A stretch of DNA of 48,024 nt, from positions 1 through 48,024 of the IMG/VR virus record IMGVR_UViG_3300037246_001948; one strand, given 5' to 3'. The translations under genes and the position numbers were made by a program. Every line of letters begins with the position of its first letter. The first letter of the stretch is position 1. This document shows positions 15,902 to 27,700 of the stretch, piece by piece. The DNA comes from a virus. Under the pieces are notes generated by a model that saw nothing but the letters and a program-made list of their open reading frames with translations, searched no databases and was not told where the DNA came from.

Positions 15902-16360
15902 TTAGTTGTACTTCGACCAATCCCGGATATAGAAGATATGAACCTTACACGCACCTGTTGAGGCACCTGTAGCCCCATGTGTCCAGGTCATATCGATTGT
16001 ATCTGCAGCTGTGAACAAGAAACCACCAGCTCCGGGCTGGGAGTCGTCTGCCTTCGATGTTTTGAAGCCAAGAGTTCCAAGCGCAGCTATGGTGTCGTCC
16101 ATGTAGCGATCAACGTCACTATCACCGATCGTCATGGCCGCCGAGGATCCGTTATAGACCTCGGTAACCTCGAGAACCACCTCAACGATAAACGTGTCGG
16201 GTGGGATGTTGAACAGCGGGATTACGGTCGGAGCACCGGTTTCGGTATAGATATGCTCGCTGGAGGTCTTATGAAGAATTGCCGACCCCACGACCATAGC
16301 CATGTCCTCACCAGGCGGATGCTTGGGAGGGGCGCGTAATTCGACTAATGCTACAGCCAT
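15902..16360 (-). CDS. Capsid accessory (decoration-like) protein, 152 aa
   Basis: A mostly beta protein with strands such as DTFIVEVVLEVTEVYNG, a TIGDSDVDRYMDDTI motif at about 78-92 and the end CKVHIFYIRDWSKYN. It shares the TxGD...DxY..xTI pattern and the closing 'IDM/IDI...V.I.Y' strand with the 148-aa protein just upstream, so the two look like paralogues. Small beta proteins next to a major capsid gene are often decoration or cementing proteins; that role is inference. Good start with GGAGGG upstream. Confidence 0.55.
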   Translation of the reverse strand: MAVALVELRAPPKHPPGEDMAMVVGSAILHKTSSEHIYTETGAPTVIPLFNIPPDTFIVEVVLEVTEVYNGSSAAMTIGDSDVDRYMDDTIAALGTLGFKTSKADDSQPGAGGFLFTAADTIDMTWTHGATGASTGACKVHIFYIRDWSKYN

Positions 16361-16378
16361 ATTCGATTCCTACCCTCC

Positions 16379-16825
16379 TTATGTATCTGCCCCGACTTCG
16401 CTGTACAGGATGTTAACTTCCATCAAGCCAGCGATGACAACGGCGGCACCGACGTCAATGTCGATGGCGTCGGCAGCAATATATACCTTGCCGCCTGCAA
16501 AGGTCGTGGAACCTTCGTCCACCATGCCTTTGTAGATGCCAGTCGTTACAGCAGTCTGCGGCGCAACGATGGTCGTAGTCAAGTAACCATCAGATGTTGC
16601 TCCGTCACCAATATCAAGAGTGACGGCAGTTGTGAAAGCCGTGATAACGCGAGATTTTACATCGTGAATCACGGTGCCTGCAGGAACATTCACAGCAGGC
16701 ACAACTGCGATGGCGCTCAAGGCTACATCACCGCCGATCCCGGCAGTGAAGCGGAAAGACTTGACTGCACCCGGGTTTTCCTGTAGGTGAAGGGTCTCGC
16801 CCTCACCAGGAAGAGTTAGTGCCAT
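16379..16825 (-). CDS. Capsid accessory (decoration-like) protein, 148 aa
   Basis: A beta-rich, Val/Thr/Ala-rich protein: VPAGTVIHDVKSRVITAF, VTLDIGDGATSDGYLTTTI at about 68-86, and DAIDIDVGAAVVIAGLMEVNILY near the end. It is the gene directly after the major capsid gene, the normal place for a head decoration or stabilising protein, and is paralogous to the following 152-aa protein. ATG with GAGGTG upstream. No signal or membrane segment. Function inferred from context. Confidence 0.6.
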   Translation of the reverse strand: MALTLPGEGETLHLQENPGAVKSFRFTAGIGGDVALSAIAVVPAVNVPAGTVIHDVKSRVITAFTTAVTLDIGDGATSDGYLTTTIVAPQTAVTTGIYKGMVDEGSTTFAGGKVYIAADAIDIDVGAAVVIAGLMEVNILYSEVGADT

Positions 16826-16890
16826 AGTTTCACCTCTTTGAGCATTCCTAAGATGCCCTAAGCGTCGCTAGTCTTTAGTTTGGTCCTTCT

Positions 16891-17895
16891 TTATGTATCA
16901 CTAAAGATGTTGGTATGCTCCAGGTCGACGAGGAAGGCGATGTTCAGCACAATCTCATCTTCTGCAGCTTTCCAACCTAGCGTAGCTCGCTGATTCAACG
17001 CGTCGTCAGACCCGGCAGAACCGAGCTGCTTCCCGATGATCTCGACCGGGGAACCGAACTTACCACCGGTTCCAGGCTTACCTTCCGGTCCCTGTGTGTC
17101 CACTTGCTTCGGAGTGATAGCTCCGATCCCCACACAACCATACGCCTGCTCACCGATGAACAACGCTGAGTACACGTCGGTTGTTCCAACACCGCCGTCT
17201 GCGTACTCGCGCGCGTTCGAAGTAACGTAAATGTCACACATCAAGAAACGCCCAACCAAGGCTGTGCGAATCGGGGAGGCAGCCTCGCGGCTTGCCTCGG
17301 CAACAAAGACGTTAACGAACGTCGGTTCTTGCATGAGCGTGAAGTAGCTGTGAGGATGCAGGACTACCTGGAACACACCGCCGATTGGCATTGCGTTCGC
17401 GGCCATGAGGGTCGCAACTGCGATGATGAAATCCCGATAGGAAATATCATCGGCTGGGGAATCCAGCGTGGCTCGGGTCTTAGAGTTGGCATAGACCTTT
17501 GTTGCACCAGCGGTAATCACATCGCGGACCAGGGTATCTATGGACAAACCAGCCTGTTCACCGAGAATCCCTGAGACCTCGGTGACGAATGGATCCATGG
17601 CGGTCATTTCGATTTCGTCAGTGTAGCCAACCCACGCTCCATAGAATAGCGGGGTTGCTGTGACTGGCGTAATCGTAGGTGCGGCTTGTTCAGCAGGCGT
17701 GGTGCCTTCTGTCAGAGCCGTGGTAACAGCTGCAAAGCCTGAGTATCGACGCCATTCCATCGATCCAAACTTATTCAGCTTAGCTCGTACAGCCCAACGC
17801 GGGTGAACAAGGCGTGGTAACGCTCTCCACAAAAGCCGTTTCTCATAAAAGCTTTTAACAGCCGTTGCGAAAGCGGTTTGGGTTATTGCTGTCAT
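16891..17895 (-). CDS. Major capsid protein, N4-gp56 family, 334 aa
   Basis: The N-terminal third has the signature order of the N4-gp56 capsid family: a basic helix (SFYEKRLLWRALPRLVHPRW), the strand FGSMEWRRYSGF, ATTALTEGTTP (TALTEGTTP at about 59-67), then YGAWVGYTDEIEMTAMDP. Later come the conserved ISYRDFIIAVATLMAANAMP (about 153-172) and VVLHPHSYFTLMQ, followed by VGRFLMCDIYVTSNA. These proteins have the HK97 fold and form the head shell. Its Shine-Dalgarno (AGGAGG) lies inside a strong hairpin. The scaffold gene is directly upstream and two decoration-like genes follow, as in other phages. Confidence 0.85.
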   Translation of the reverse strand: MTAITQTAFATAVKSFYEKRLLWRALPRLVHPRWAVRAKLNKFGSMEWRRYSGFAAVTTALTEGTTPAEQAAPTITPVTATPLFYGAWVGYTDEIEMTAMDPFVTEVSGILGEQAGLSIDTLVRDVITAGATKVYANSKTRATLDSPADDISYRDFIIAVATLMAANAMPIGGVFQVVLHPHSYFTLMQEPTFVNVFVAEASREAASPIRTALVGRFLMCDIYVTSNAREYADGGVGTTDVYSALFIGEQAYGCVGIGAITPKQVDTQGPEGKPGTGGKFGSPVEIIGKQLGSAGSDDALNQRATLGWKAAEDEIVLNIAFLVDLEHTNIFSDT

Positions 17896-17951
17896 GTCAT
17901 TCCTCCTGCCTGTCAGAGCCCACGGAAGAATGACCTACCTTTTAGACAGGC
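17896..17951 (-). promoter_or_regulatory. Stem sequestering the capsid Shine-Dalgarno, with interleaved second stem
   Basis: In minus-strand RNA, GUCAUUCUUCC (17934-17924) pairs with GGAGGAAUGAC (17906-17896) over 11 bp including one G-U pair. The loop is 17 bases. The AGGAGG ribosome binding site of the capsid gene is at 17907-17902, so nearly all of it is buried. A second stem, GCCUGUC (17951-17945, last codons of the scaffold gene) with GACAGGC (17914-17908), starts before the first stem and ends in its loop, giving a pseudoknot order. It could tune capsid translation or couple it to scaffold translation. Confidence 0.6.
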
Positions 17952-18745
17952 ATATCTTCTTCTTTGATGTCACCAGCTTCAAAGGCATCATAAAGAGCTT
18001 CTCTCTCATGCTCCGGTATGTCTGCCATCCGCTTCTTTGCAGGGGCAGCTCCGGGTACCTTTGTTTGCACCTTGGGCGGCTTCTTGCCCACAGCCGTCGC
18101 CACAACCGTCGGTGCTCCAGGAACTTGCAGTTTGCTTGCGGTGATAAATGCTTCGAGCTGCTCATTCCTAGATCGAAGGCCAGCTACGAGCACCTGGGTA
18201 CCTTGCCAACCTCCCGAATGGAAGACCTCGAACCCCTCACTTCTCTTAAGAGAGTCAGATTCAAGTCCAATCTGGTTGACAAAGAAATCCTCCCAGGCAA
18301 GCATTGATTCTCTCTGCTGCAACGAGAACTCACGCTGGTCTAGCTGACCAGATTGATTCTCAAGCCGTGTCAATTCACGCTGCTGGAGATAGACTACCTT
18401 TTCATCGTCAGGCAAGTCTTTTATTTCCAGCTCTGCGAGCCGGTCACCCATCACTTCCTCACGCTGTTGAAACTCTGACTGCATTTGGAAAGTGGAGCGA
18501 TCATGATTCGACTTGAGCGTATCCATGTTGCCTTGCAAAGTGCCCAATGCTGTCTGTGACTGCTCAAACTGCTCTTGCCAATTAGGTTCGTCCTCCGCCG
18601 GGGTGACGGGCGCCGCTTCCGTTGTAACGGGTACAGCCCCTTCTTCCTCAGGCGCCAACTCCTCAGTAACCGGTGCTACCGGCTCTTCGAACTCAGCCCC
18701 AGGAATAGTCTCGGTGGTAACTCCTTCTTGGGTTGGTAGTGTCAC
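17942..18745 (-). CDS. Capsid scaffolding protein, 267 aa
   Basis: GTG start with TAGGAGG five bases upstream. The protein has an acidic Glu/Pro/Thr-rich start (residues 1-55), a long coiled coil (about 55-150, rich in Gln and Glu, e.g. QQRELTRLENQSGQLDQRE), a helical middle, and a C-terminal basic-then-acidic region (KKPPKVQTKV, DIKEEDMPV). This is typical of phage scaffolds, which guide capsid assembly and leave before packaging. It lies immediately before the major capsid gene. No protease motif is visible. Confidence 0.75.
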   Translation of the reverse strand: MTLPTQEGVTTETIPGAEFEEPVAPVTEELAPEEEGAVPVTTEAAPVTPAEDEPNWQEQFEQSQTALGTLQGNMDTLKSNHDRSTFQMQSEFQQREEVMGDRLAELEIKDLPDDEKVVYLQQRELTRLENQSGQLDQREFSLQQRESMLAWEDFFVNQIGLESDSLKRSEGFEVFHSGGWQGTQVLVAGLRSRNEQLEAFITASKLQVPGAPTVVATAVGKKPPKVQTKVPGAAPAKKRMADIPEHEREALYDAFEAGDIKEEDMPV

Positions 18746-18755
18746 TGTAACCTCC

Positions 18756-18775
18756 TATTAGTATTCTACACTAAC
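18756..18775 (-). promoter_or_regulatory. Promoter-like motif TAGTGTAGAATA before the scaffold gene
   Basis: The minus strand reads TTAGTGTAGAATACTAATAG from the stop codon of the giant gene to the ribosome binding site of the scaffold gene. It shares TAGTGTAGAATA and a following CTAA with the copy at 7139-7160. TAGAAT would serve as a -10 box. No good -35 box is visible 16-18 bases upstream. The position would allow the scaffold-capsid block to be expressed above the giant gene. Confidence 0.4.
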
Positions 18776-21700
18776 GTTGCAACTGTGGCCCACCTTCATA
18801 TTGCTTTCGCAGTTCTGTGATGGGGGTCCACAAGCTTTGCACTTGCTCAATGAACGATTGTTCCTGCGGAAACTTTGATTTCAAATATTCTAAGTATTCG
18901 TTAGCCGCTTCTGAAATCGATTGTCCTGTCTTCGCGGCTTCTTCCACCTCCTCCACTAATTCATCTGGAACTTCTTTCAATAATACCACCGGCCACTTAA
19001 CAAGCTTTGTGGCCCTACCTCTACCAACACCCCTCCTCAGCAAATCACGCACATCTGTAGACGATCGATGTGCAAGTGTCGGGAGAGTTTGAATCACAGG
19101 CTCCCTCGCTCGAGCGCCTGTCGTAGACTTACCTGCTCCTCCAGCACTTGAATAGCCTCCCCCGGTGGCTGCGTTCGGATGGTAATACTGTGCCCAAAGA
19201 GGATGATCAAGTGCATATTGATCTCGCAGATCCCAAAATGCTTCTAGCTCTGGATGAGCTGCCCGGAAATCTGCCCTCTCTGCTCGAGGAAGCTCATTGT
19301 ACTGTGCGGAGATAACAAAGATGTTGTCGCCGAAGTTTACTTTCGCAAGCTGCTTATAAGTATTGTGAAGATCCTGAACATAGGACCATTCCTGCAGTTG
19401 TCCCTCTGTTGGCTGTTCTAAATTCAAGCTGCCTGCCGCAGCAGTAATCAAGGAATAGAATTTTTCAAACTCATCTTCTTTCCAAGCCAGCGGATCACCT
19501 TCTGACGACCACCACTTGTCCCAATCTCGAGGATCGCCACCGTAAGCCCAGAACGCTCGTTCCAAATCTTTCTTGTTTGGCCCGACCCAGCTCATCCACA
19601 ACCAGATTTGATCAGCCATCTTCTCCTGGTCACTCTTGGTCGCATCCAATCTACCTTGAACATCCATGACACCAGAGTTGAGAACCTCTCGTATCTCTTC
19701 TCGAGAGAACTTGTTACCGTATACCTGCTCTACCCAATTGATGAGTGTTTGCTCATTGGGAGCTGCCGGCCAGGCCATCCTGAATCGCATCTCTGCCAAA
19801 TCACGATCGTAACCTGTCTTCCCTTCAACGGCGCTCCAGAACTCAGTCCAATATTTATCATCCCAAACCCGGTTGAGTGCATCGAGAACACTATCGTTCT
19901 CGAGATCCCAAACATTCATAGCCTCCTTGGTTGAGATTGAAAGCAGGTCCGGCCACACAGCGTCAGGTGGCAAAGTCGTCAAATCTCTCTGGAAATGAGG
20001 TAGCGTTTGTGCTCCAATCATAGGGAGATCCCGCTCCCACTGTGCAACACGCTCCTTATATTCTATGTAGGACTCCCCATCGTCCCGATTCCAAGAAGGC
20101 TTTGTGCTGAGCAAAAGTCCAAACCAAGTGTCTGCGAACCAGTCAGCCCATTCCGATTCTGATTTTGCAGGACCGGGATGGGTAACTGTGCGGCGCGCAA
20201 GCGCATAGTTATCAGTCGTCTCTGCCCATGTCTTATGCCCCGCATATTCGTCGTAATAACCTTCCTTCAGTTCATAAGGTGCTCCGACTGGCAGGCTCTT
20301 CAAATTGGTCTGCAGCTCATCGTAAAGCACTTCGTTATAAGCGAAGTAATCTCTGCGCTGGATCTGCTTCAAAACATCCTGCTCTACATATTGTCGCCTA
20401 CGCTCACCATACAATTGCCCTTCGGTCGGTGTGCGTGTCCAGGAGACAGTAGAGTAAAGGCCATAGATCACACCCTCATCCACAGAGTACCGTCGTTCCT
20501 GCCATCTTTCACGACGAGCCTGTTCTTCTCCTGGTAGCTCAAAGATTTTTGCACCGACTTCGTCGTTCACCATGTCTCGCAAGAAATTGATTTCGTGGCG
20601 TAGCTCACGGAGCGCTGCCTCTGCGTCCGAGTAAGCTTTGGGATAAATGCCAGTGAAGAAGCCGATGAGCCGGTTGTAATATTCCGTCTCTTCTGTATAT
20701 TTTTGTGCCTTGTCCCAAATCGGGTGGCCCTCACGCTCAAGAATTGCTTGCTCTGTAGCGAGCGCAATCTCAGCTTTCTCCTCAGGAGGAGCTTCCAACA
20801 TGACGTCCCACTGCATCGCCAGCATGTCTCGCTCGACAAGGTAGTCTTTCCACGTGACTTGCGGCGTGAGATATTCCCAGCTCTGCGGCCAGAGGTGTAA
20901 CTTCCGCAGCTGAGAAAGAATGTCATATTGAATCCATGGTGGAACCAGATCCAAAGCTGGGATGATCGATCTCGACGGGAATTGTTCCTCGTCGACCATG
21001 CCAGTCTTGCGAATCAGAGTCTCCCACCAGGGAGCAAGGTTGAAACCCATCTGCCTACCCCATCTATAGGCAAGATTGATCGTCTGCTCTGCGGGACCAA
21101 GATCTGCCATCTGGTCACGTGGATCGCCGTAGACGGTGTATTCCATCGGGAGAACAACCTTGGCTGACAGCGGCCCGAGCGGGTTGATCCACAAATTATC
21201 TGTGCCCGGTACAGGGATATATCCTCTGAGCCTGTTCAGCGGTCGACCCTCGCTGTCTATAGCCCCACGCTGATAAACGAAACGCTCGCTCATGTTCTGA
21301 TACTTCATCCAGAAAGCGAGCAGCTGAGGATGAGAAGAGATAGCTTCAATCCAGAAGGGGATGCTCCTGGTCGGGAACTTCCAGAAAGGGAAGAACTTTT
21401 TAGCAATCGAGTCGATGTTGTACTCGGTTGCATAGTCAATCATCACCTTCAGCGTCTCGGGGAGAGCACCTTCCACCGTCTCGCCGGCGAGCTCACCACC
21501 ATGACGAGCCACATCCCGCACTTCCGTCTTAGCCTTAAGAGCCGCTTGTGCCCAATCGACCATCTTCTGAGCATCTTCTTCGGGGATCGCCTTGAACATA
21601 TCGTCGGCGCCACCGTCGACGAGCCATCGATACCAGTTATCGTAAGCATTCATAGCCGCATGTAACTCAGCAACCGCGCCCTGCGCTGCTATCTGCTGAA

Positions 21701-24700
21701 CCACCTTACCCTTTGGCCTCATCCAAATTGGAATGAAACCAGCGCCCACAAACATATCGGGCGTATCGCCAATGTTGTACTTGAGCTGCTGAGCAAGCGA
21801 ATTGATCTCATTGATCAAATCCTGAACTGGTTTATCCGCTCCCTTAACAACATCGCCTCTTGCAATAGCTTGTACGATTCTGTCTCGATCTCTCTCGAGC
21901 ATTCTAAGGAATGTCGCATGATCTCTTGCTTCTTCGCCAAACTGCGCGATCCACTGCCTAGAGATCGCAGACTGCTCAAAAGCTTGCTTATGAACTTCAT
22001 CGACAAGAAACTCCTCTCCAGCTACGATCGACTCATTGAACATGGTAATCTGTGGACCCGCCTCAGTGGCGACGACCATCGGTTGTGGATCGCCAGGTGC
22101 ACGTGCTTCCGGAGGAACATCGAATACGCTCGGGGGTTTCTCAGGAAGCGACGGGTCTACCAAGTCATAAACAACTGTTCCATAACTGCTGTTATCTGCT
22201 TCTGATATGTGACGAACATCCACACCATCAAACCCAGCCTTTTTCATTACTCTAGTAGATGCCGTGTCTACTTGTTTTGTTGCCCAAAGATTTCCACCGG
22301 CATCTGCAATTGCTTCTTTAACTTCATTGATACTGTCTTCTAGAACTTGTGCGTCTATATCAATTCCGAGCTTTTGTAGTTGCTCTTGGAGGGTAGTAAT
22401 TTGGAATCCTGCGGGGTCTAATTTACTTAGGGAAAGCTTGTTTACATCTCTTAAAGTATCATGCAGCGCAAGCGCCTCTTCCCAATCTTTCGGCTTATGT
22501 AGATTGTAGTTGCCAATGTCTACCGTTTGTACTGGTCTTCCGGCAGTCCTTCCGACAGCTAATTCTTCTGAGGACACAAAGTATGTTCCTGTTCCAAAAT
22601 GCCCGGTACCTCGACCAGGATCCATTTTATCTAGGAATGTGTCGGTTCCTTTCCCCAAATCTCCTGCGTGATAAGCCAAATTGGGATTCTTTTCTGCAGC
22701 TCTAGCAACCTCAGCAATCTCCTCAGTAATCGCGCCCATATCATTTGCGACAACCTGAATATCCATTGCCGTAGCGCCCTTGAGTCGTAATTCCTCCATC
22801 TTTCCAGCCAAGTCTTCGAGCTGATAACTCAATTCCTCAATGTGTGCATATGCGTCTACATCGAAACTTGCCAGGTCCCGGGCTTCCTGTAGCGTCTCCG
22901 GCCCAATCTTAGGATCAATGACAAGCTGTGCAGAAGGTAAACCGACCGTAGGCATGGGAGCGTTGGGATCTGCATAACCAGCAGCGAACTGCGTCTCCCA
23001 GCCTTCTCGCTTCCATGGCGGTATTGTTCGATCGGCAGGAATTTCAAATCCAGCTTCGCTTGGCAGTAGCTCAGTCGGAATATCTGCATAGGGGCTTGGT
23101 GTGCTGGCATCGTCGATGGCGAATAAAAATTCCATCATCTCATCATCAGAAGCCATAGTCTTCGCATCTTGACCGCTGATAAGGGCCCCCATGCGCTCCA
23201 TCGATTTCATCGTGCGCTTGGTGTATTTCTCCTCGAGGGCTATATCTGCATATAACCAATACAATTCACCATGTGACTGACTTCCCATGCGGAACGTGCG
23301 TCCCGCCGTCTGGTCGACACCCAGGGCCGTGTAGGGAACCGTCAGGTTGATCTGCACTCTTGGATAGTCACCGATCGTATCGTGCAAAGAGAGTCCGGTT
23401 CCACCGGCATCGATGGTTGCGATCATAACGTTGGACTTACCAGAGTTGAACGCGTCCATCGCTGCGATTCGCTTGGCGCCGGTCACATCACCAGAAATCA
23501 CTACCGCATCCGGAAACTCAGCCAGCAAAACATCTATCGGGCTTTTGATTTCGACACCAGATTCGATGAGGGCTTTGTAATAACCAGGCATAGGAGACTT
23601 CTTACCATAGGTCTTCCTACCTGCTATGAAATCTGTAAGGTGCTGATCAAATTTGGATCCCTGTTTGCGCCACACAAAGAAAGATACGCTGTTGCCATCA
23701 GCCAGCTTTTGTGTGCCTAGCTCGATCGCTGCATCCAGCTTACCGTTTTCTAAGATTGCCCTACCGATCCCCACGCGCTGTGCTTCGATGATCGATGCCG
23801 ATCGACCTACCGAGAATTTGTCTGTGATCTCCATAAAGCGGGAATACATATCTGCTGTGTCTTGGGTAATCGGAACCGGCACACTGGCCGAGTACATATA
23901 CAGCGCTTCACCAGTCGTTGAGTTGAAATTGTTACGGAACGACTGTTCGTGCCGGATATATCGGCCTTCTCTCACCAGCTCATCGTTAAGTGTTGCGAGG
24001 CTCTTCGGAGTAACGTTATCAAACGTCTCGATGTAGACCTGGAAGGGCTCTCCACCAGCGCTGTAGCGAGTGACTTCTCGCTCCACCCGCTCGATCCCTA
24101 AGAACTCCAGCATGTCGTCGAAGGTTTCGAAAACATTTGTATCCCGCATCAAATAACCTGCATGCAGGGGAGATTCTAGCGGCGTAGCTGACAGATAAAG
24201 AGTATGGTCTGCCCATTCTCCCAAATTCACTCCAGCTACAGCCGTGTTGATCTCCTGGTACCAATTCTTGAGGAAGTGACTCTCATCGAAGATCAGCAAA
24301 TCGAGCTGCTGATTAGAAAGCATTTGAGAAAAGGTCTTCTTCTGCGCCCAAGCATTCATAGAGCTGTAAGTTGTTGCGAAAACAACCCCACGCTCTCCAG
24401 TGGTGATTGCTTCGGGCAGCGCATCCTTGGTTGCGAACTGTCGTACCTCAATTCCGAGAGGCTTCAGTACATCTTCCCACTGGCTGATGATCTGCCTGTT
24501 GGGGGCCACAAGCAGAAGCCGATCTCCACCACGCTCGATCACCTGATCAGCAATTAGAGCTGCGGAGAAAGTCTTACCTGTGCCTGTGCCATCGCCGATA
24601 ACATAACCCTTAGCTGTGTCGAAGGAAGTGAACGCTCGATTGGCAGTATCTACCTGGTGCTCATAAAAGGTGAAAGCCTTGAGAGCCGCCTCTTCTTCAC

Positions 24701-27700
24701 CAAGACCTTGCTTCAGGAAATAGCTTCTGGTTCTTTCGAAGGCGTTGTCAATGTATTCGGCTGAGACGTATCCTCCTGGTTGCGGGAGGAGCTCGCTAGA
24801 TACCGTGACGATGCCTGAGTCTGCCCTGACACCCGCAGCGAGTCCACCCCCGGCATGCGTGGCAGGTGATTCGCGAGGTACTCGTCGTCCCTCCGGCCCG
24901 GGTACAGCGGAGTGAGGTCTAGCCTGCCCCACACTTTCGGAGACAGCGACACTTGGGGCTGCTTCTCCTGGGGTGGGGATTTCTCCTTTGGCCGGCTCAA
25001 TTTCGACTGGCGGCGCTGTAACAGGCTCCGCAGCTTTTTCAATCCTGAGTTTTTCTGCATCTTCTATCTCCTCCAGTGATCTTTGCAATACCTCTACAGG
25101 GTCCTCATCACGCAAAGCATCACGAACAACCTGCGAATCGAGATCCGCTTCTTTCACCTGACTATTGAAATCAAGGCCGCGAGCCTTGGACGATTTTTGA
25201 AGATCGTTGATATGAGATTGTGCAACACCGGCCTCAGTAGCTTCCTGAATTTCCTTGCGAATAAGTTGCTCCCGCGCCCATGCGCGACGGACTTCGGGTG
25301 GAATATCAACAATTCCTATCGGCGGTGCTTCCGGAACAGCAGCTCTAGCTTCCGTAATAGCCGTTCGCTGTGCCTCATCAAGCGACACACCCTCATCCAA
25401 CAACTCCTGAATACGAGTGCGATCAACCTCGACTCGCTCAATATCGATCTGCGCGAGCTCCTGCGCGGCAACATCAACGTCCTGCATCGTGCGCGGGATA
25501 GCCGGGTCAAGACCAGAGATCCTACTTAGCTCCGCTTCTTTTAATTTGAGATTATCGATAACACGTTGCGCTTGTTCTAAATCAACACCTAACTGCTCCG
25601 CAAGACCGGGATTGTTTATCACCCGCTGAGCTGTAACCTTGCTCCCCCTGAGAGTCCTGATCTCTGCCTGCACCTTAGCAAAGGACGACAACCAGGACTC
25701 ATCCATCGCAAACAAACCAAGCTGCACAGAGCGCTCAATCCTCGGCCCAAATGTTTTTAGGAACTGCTTGAATTGAGCAACTGATGGTTGATACTCAGCA
25801 AGATATGACCTAAATATCTGCTGCTGAAACTCTGGATTGATCGAGAACTCTCGTACTGCATCAGCAAATGCAAATCCGTGGCTCTCTCCAAACCACGAAT
25901 AGCGGCCAACATCCCGAGCAATATCCGTCGAGAGTTCAGTCAGACTTGCAAGCCTGGCTACATAACCAGCCTTGTTCGGATCGTTGTAAATAACCCTAGC
26001 AAGATCGGTTTCTGAATCTCCCGCAGCCATCAGCGTAGCAAATACACGACCTTTTTCAAATGCCGTCTGCTCTGCCCGAATCATATTATCGATGCTTGCA
26101 AGGTATTTCGCTTCTTCATACGGAAGCTGATAGACCAACATAGGAAGCTCATTATGGCCGGCAACCTGCGCAGCCCCAAAACGGTGATGCCCACCCATCA
26201 TTACCAGGTCGCCGTCTTTGATTCCTTTACCATAGAGAGCTGCCTCCCCCGGCTGAACCACATTGACCTTAACTGGCTCGTATTGTTTCCAATCCCATTG
26301 AGAAGCAATGCTATTTATACGCGCCCGGTCAACCTGCATAATTTCTCCGGATGTGGTGCGAGGTTGAAACTCAGGTATCGTCTGAACATCCTCAATCTGC
26401 ACCTTCCCCAAACTCCAACTCAGATCATCTGCCATATCGATCGGTTTTACAGGAGCAGTCGGTCCCATAACCGGGCCAGAAGGAGCTACAGGGGGCACAG
26501 CTGGCCCAGGGCGAGGCGCAGGCGGCGGTGTGCGACCATAGAACGCATCGGTCCAGCGAGCGCCTTCTGGAGCATCTCGCATCATAATTGCTTCGAACTC
26601 CTGGAGTACGGTGGAAATCTCCATGGGGTATTTCTTGCGCCAGATCTTCGTAGCATCATGGATCGCAACCAGCCGGCCATCAGCATCTAATTCAAGCGGG
26701 AACCCAATACTATCCATCCAATCAAGATAGGTCATGCGCTCAATGTATCTGGCTTCGCCCGACGCAATCGTTTCAATAAATTCGTCGGCTAACATTTTAT
26801 GTGAGATCCAGATCTCCTCTTGAACTCGCCAGAAAACACCCCACTTCGTACCGGAGAAGTAACCGCGAGCCTGATCTTTTAGGACAATCTGCCACCTGAG
26901 AAAATCCTGCGTCCTACTTCGCAGCTGTGTTGTGTCGTCCCACCAGACCCACAAATGATCAGGATAATCTTCTCCTGGTCGCAATTTACTCAATTCGTCA
27001 TGGAGCTCAGCAATGCTTCCGCGTAGTTCCACACCAGCTTTACGAGCCGCAGCCGCTTCCGGTCCTTTGCGATCGGCGAGTGCTGCCAGCTCCTCGTCAA
27101 TTTGATCGAGGATTGCCTGACGCCCTTCTGGTGTCATGCTATCTGGACGCGGGGGAAGATCAGGATCGGGTGGACGAATGAAAGGATCGATCGGCGCATC
27201 CGGAGGCGGGTTCCGCCGCAGCCATTCCTGAGCAGCGTAATCTTGTGTACCATCCGGCATCAATGGCTGAGGTCGATTGCCTGCTTCAATCAATTCACGA
27301 TTGACATTATCCATCGCCTCAAGAAGCTGCTCGTCAGTCGCCCTGCTTGTCAAAATCCTCGATCGTCTAGCAGCATCATCCGGTGTTACATCCGGCGCCC
27401 GGATTTCATCCAGAGCATCAGTCAGTGTCCTGGCTTCTCGCTCTACCTCATCTGCAAATTCCTCAGCCGCCGCCTGTTGCTCAGGGGTAATCGCCCCAGC
27501 TTGAGCTGCAGCTTGTTCTTCATCGATTGGAACAGTGACCTTCGGCTTATCAATCCCCTTGCGTTCTACCCATTCTGCGACCAGGTCTTCGCGCAACCCC
27601 ACGGTTCCTGTGTCGGGATCTCGAACAATTACTCCTTCATCCATGAGCTGCTTAACGTGCTCAAGTTGCGCCGGGGAAGGATCTGCACCACGGTTCAAGG

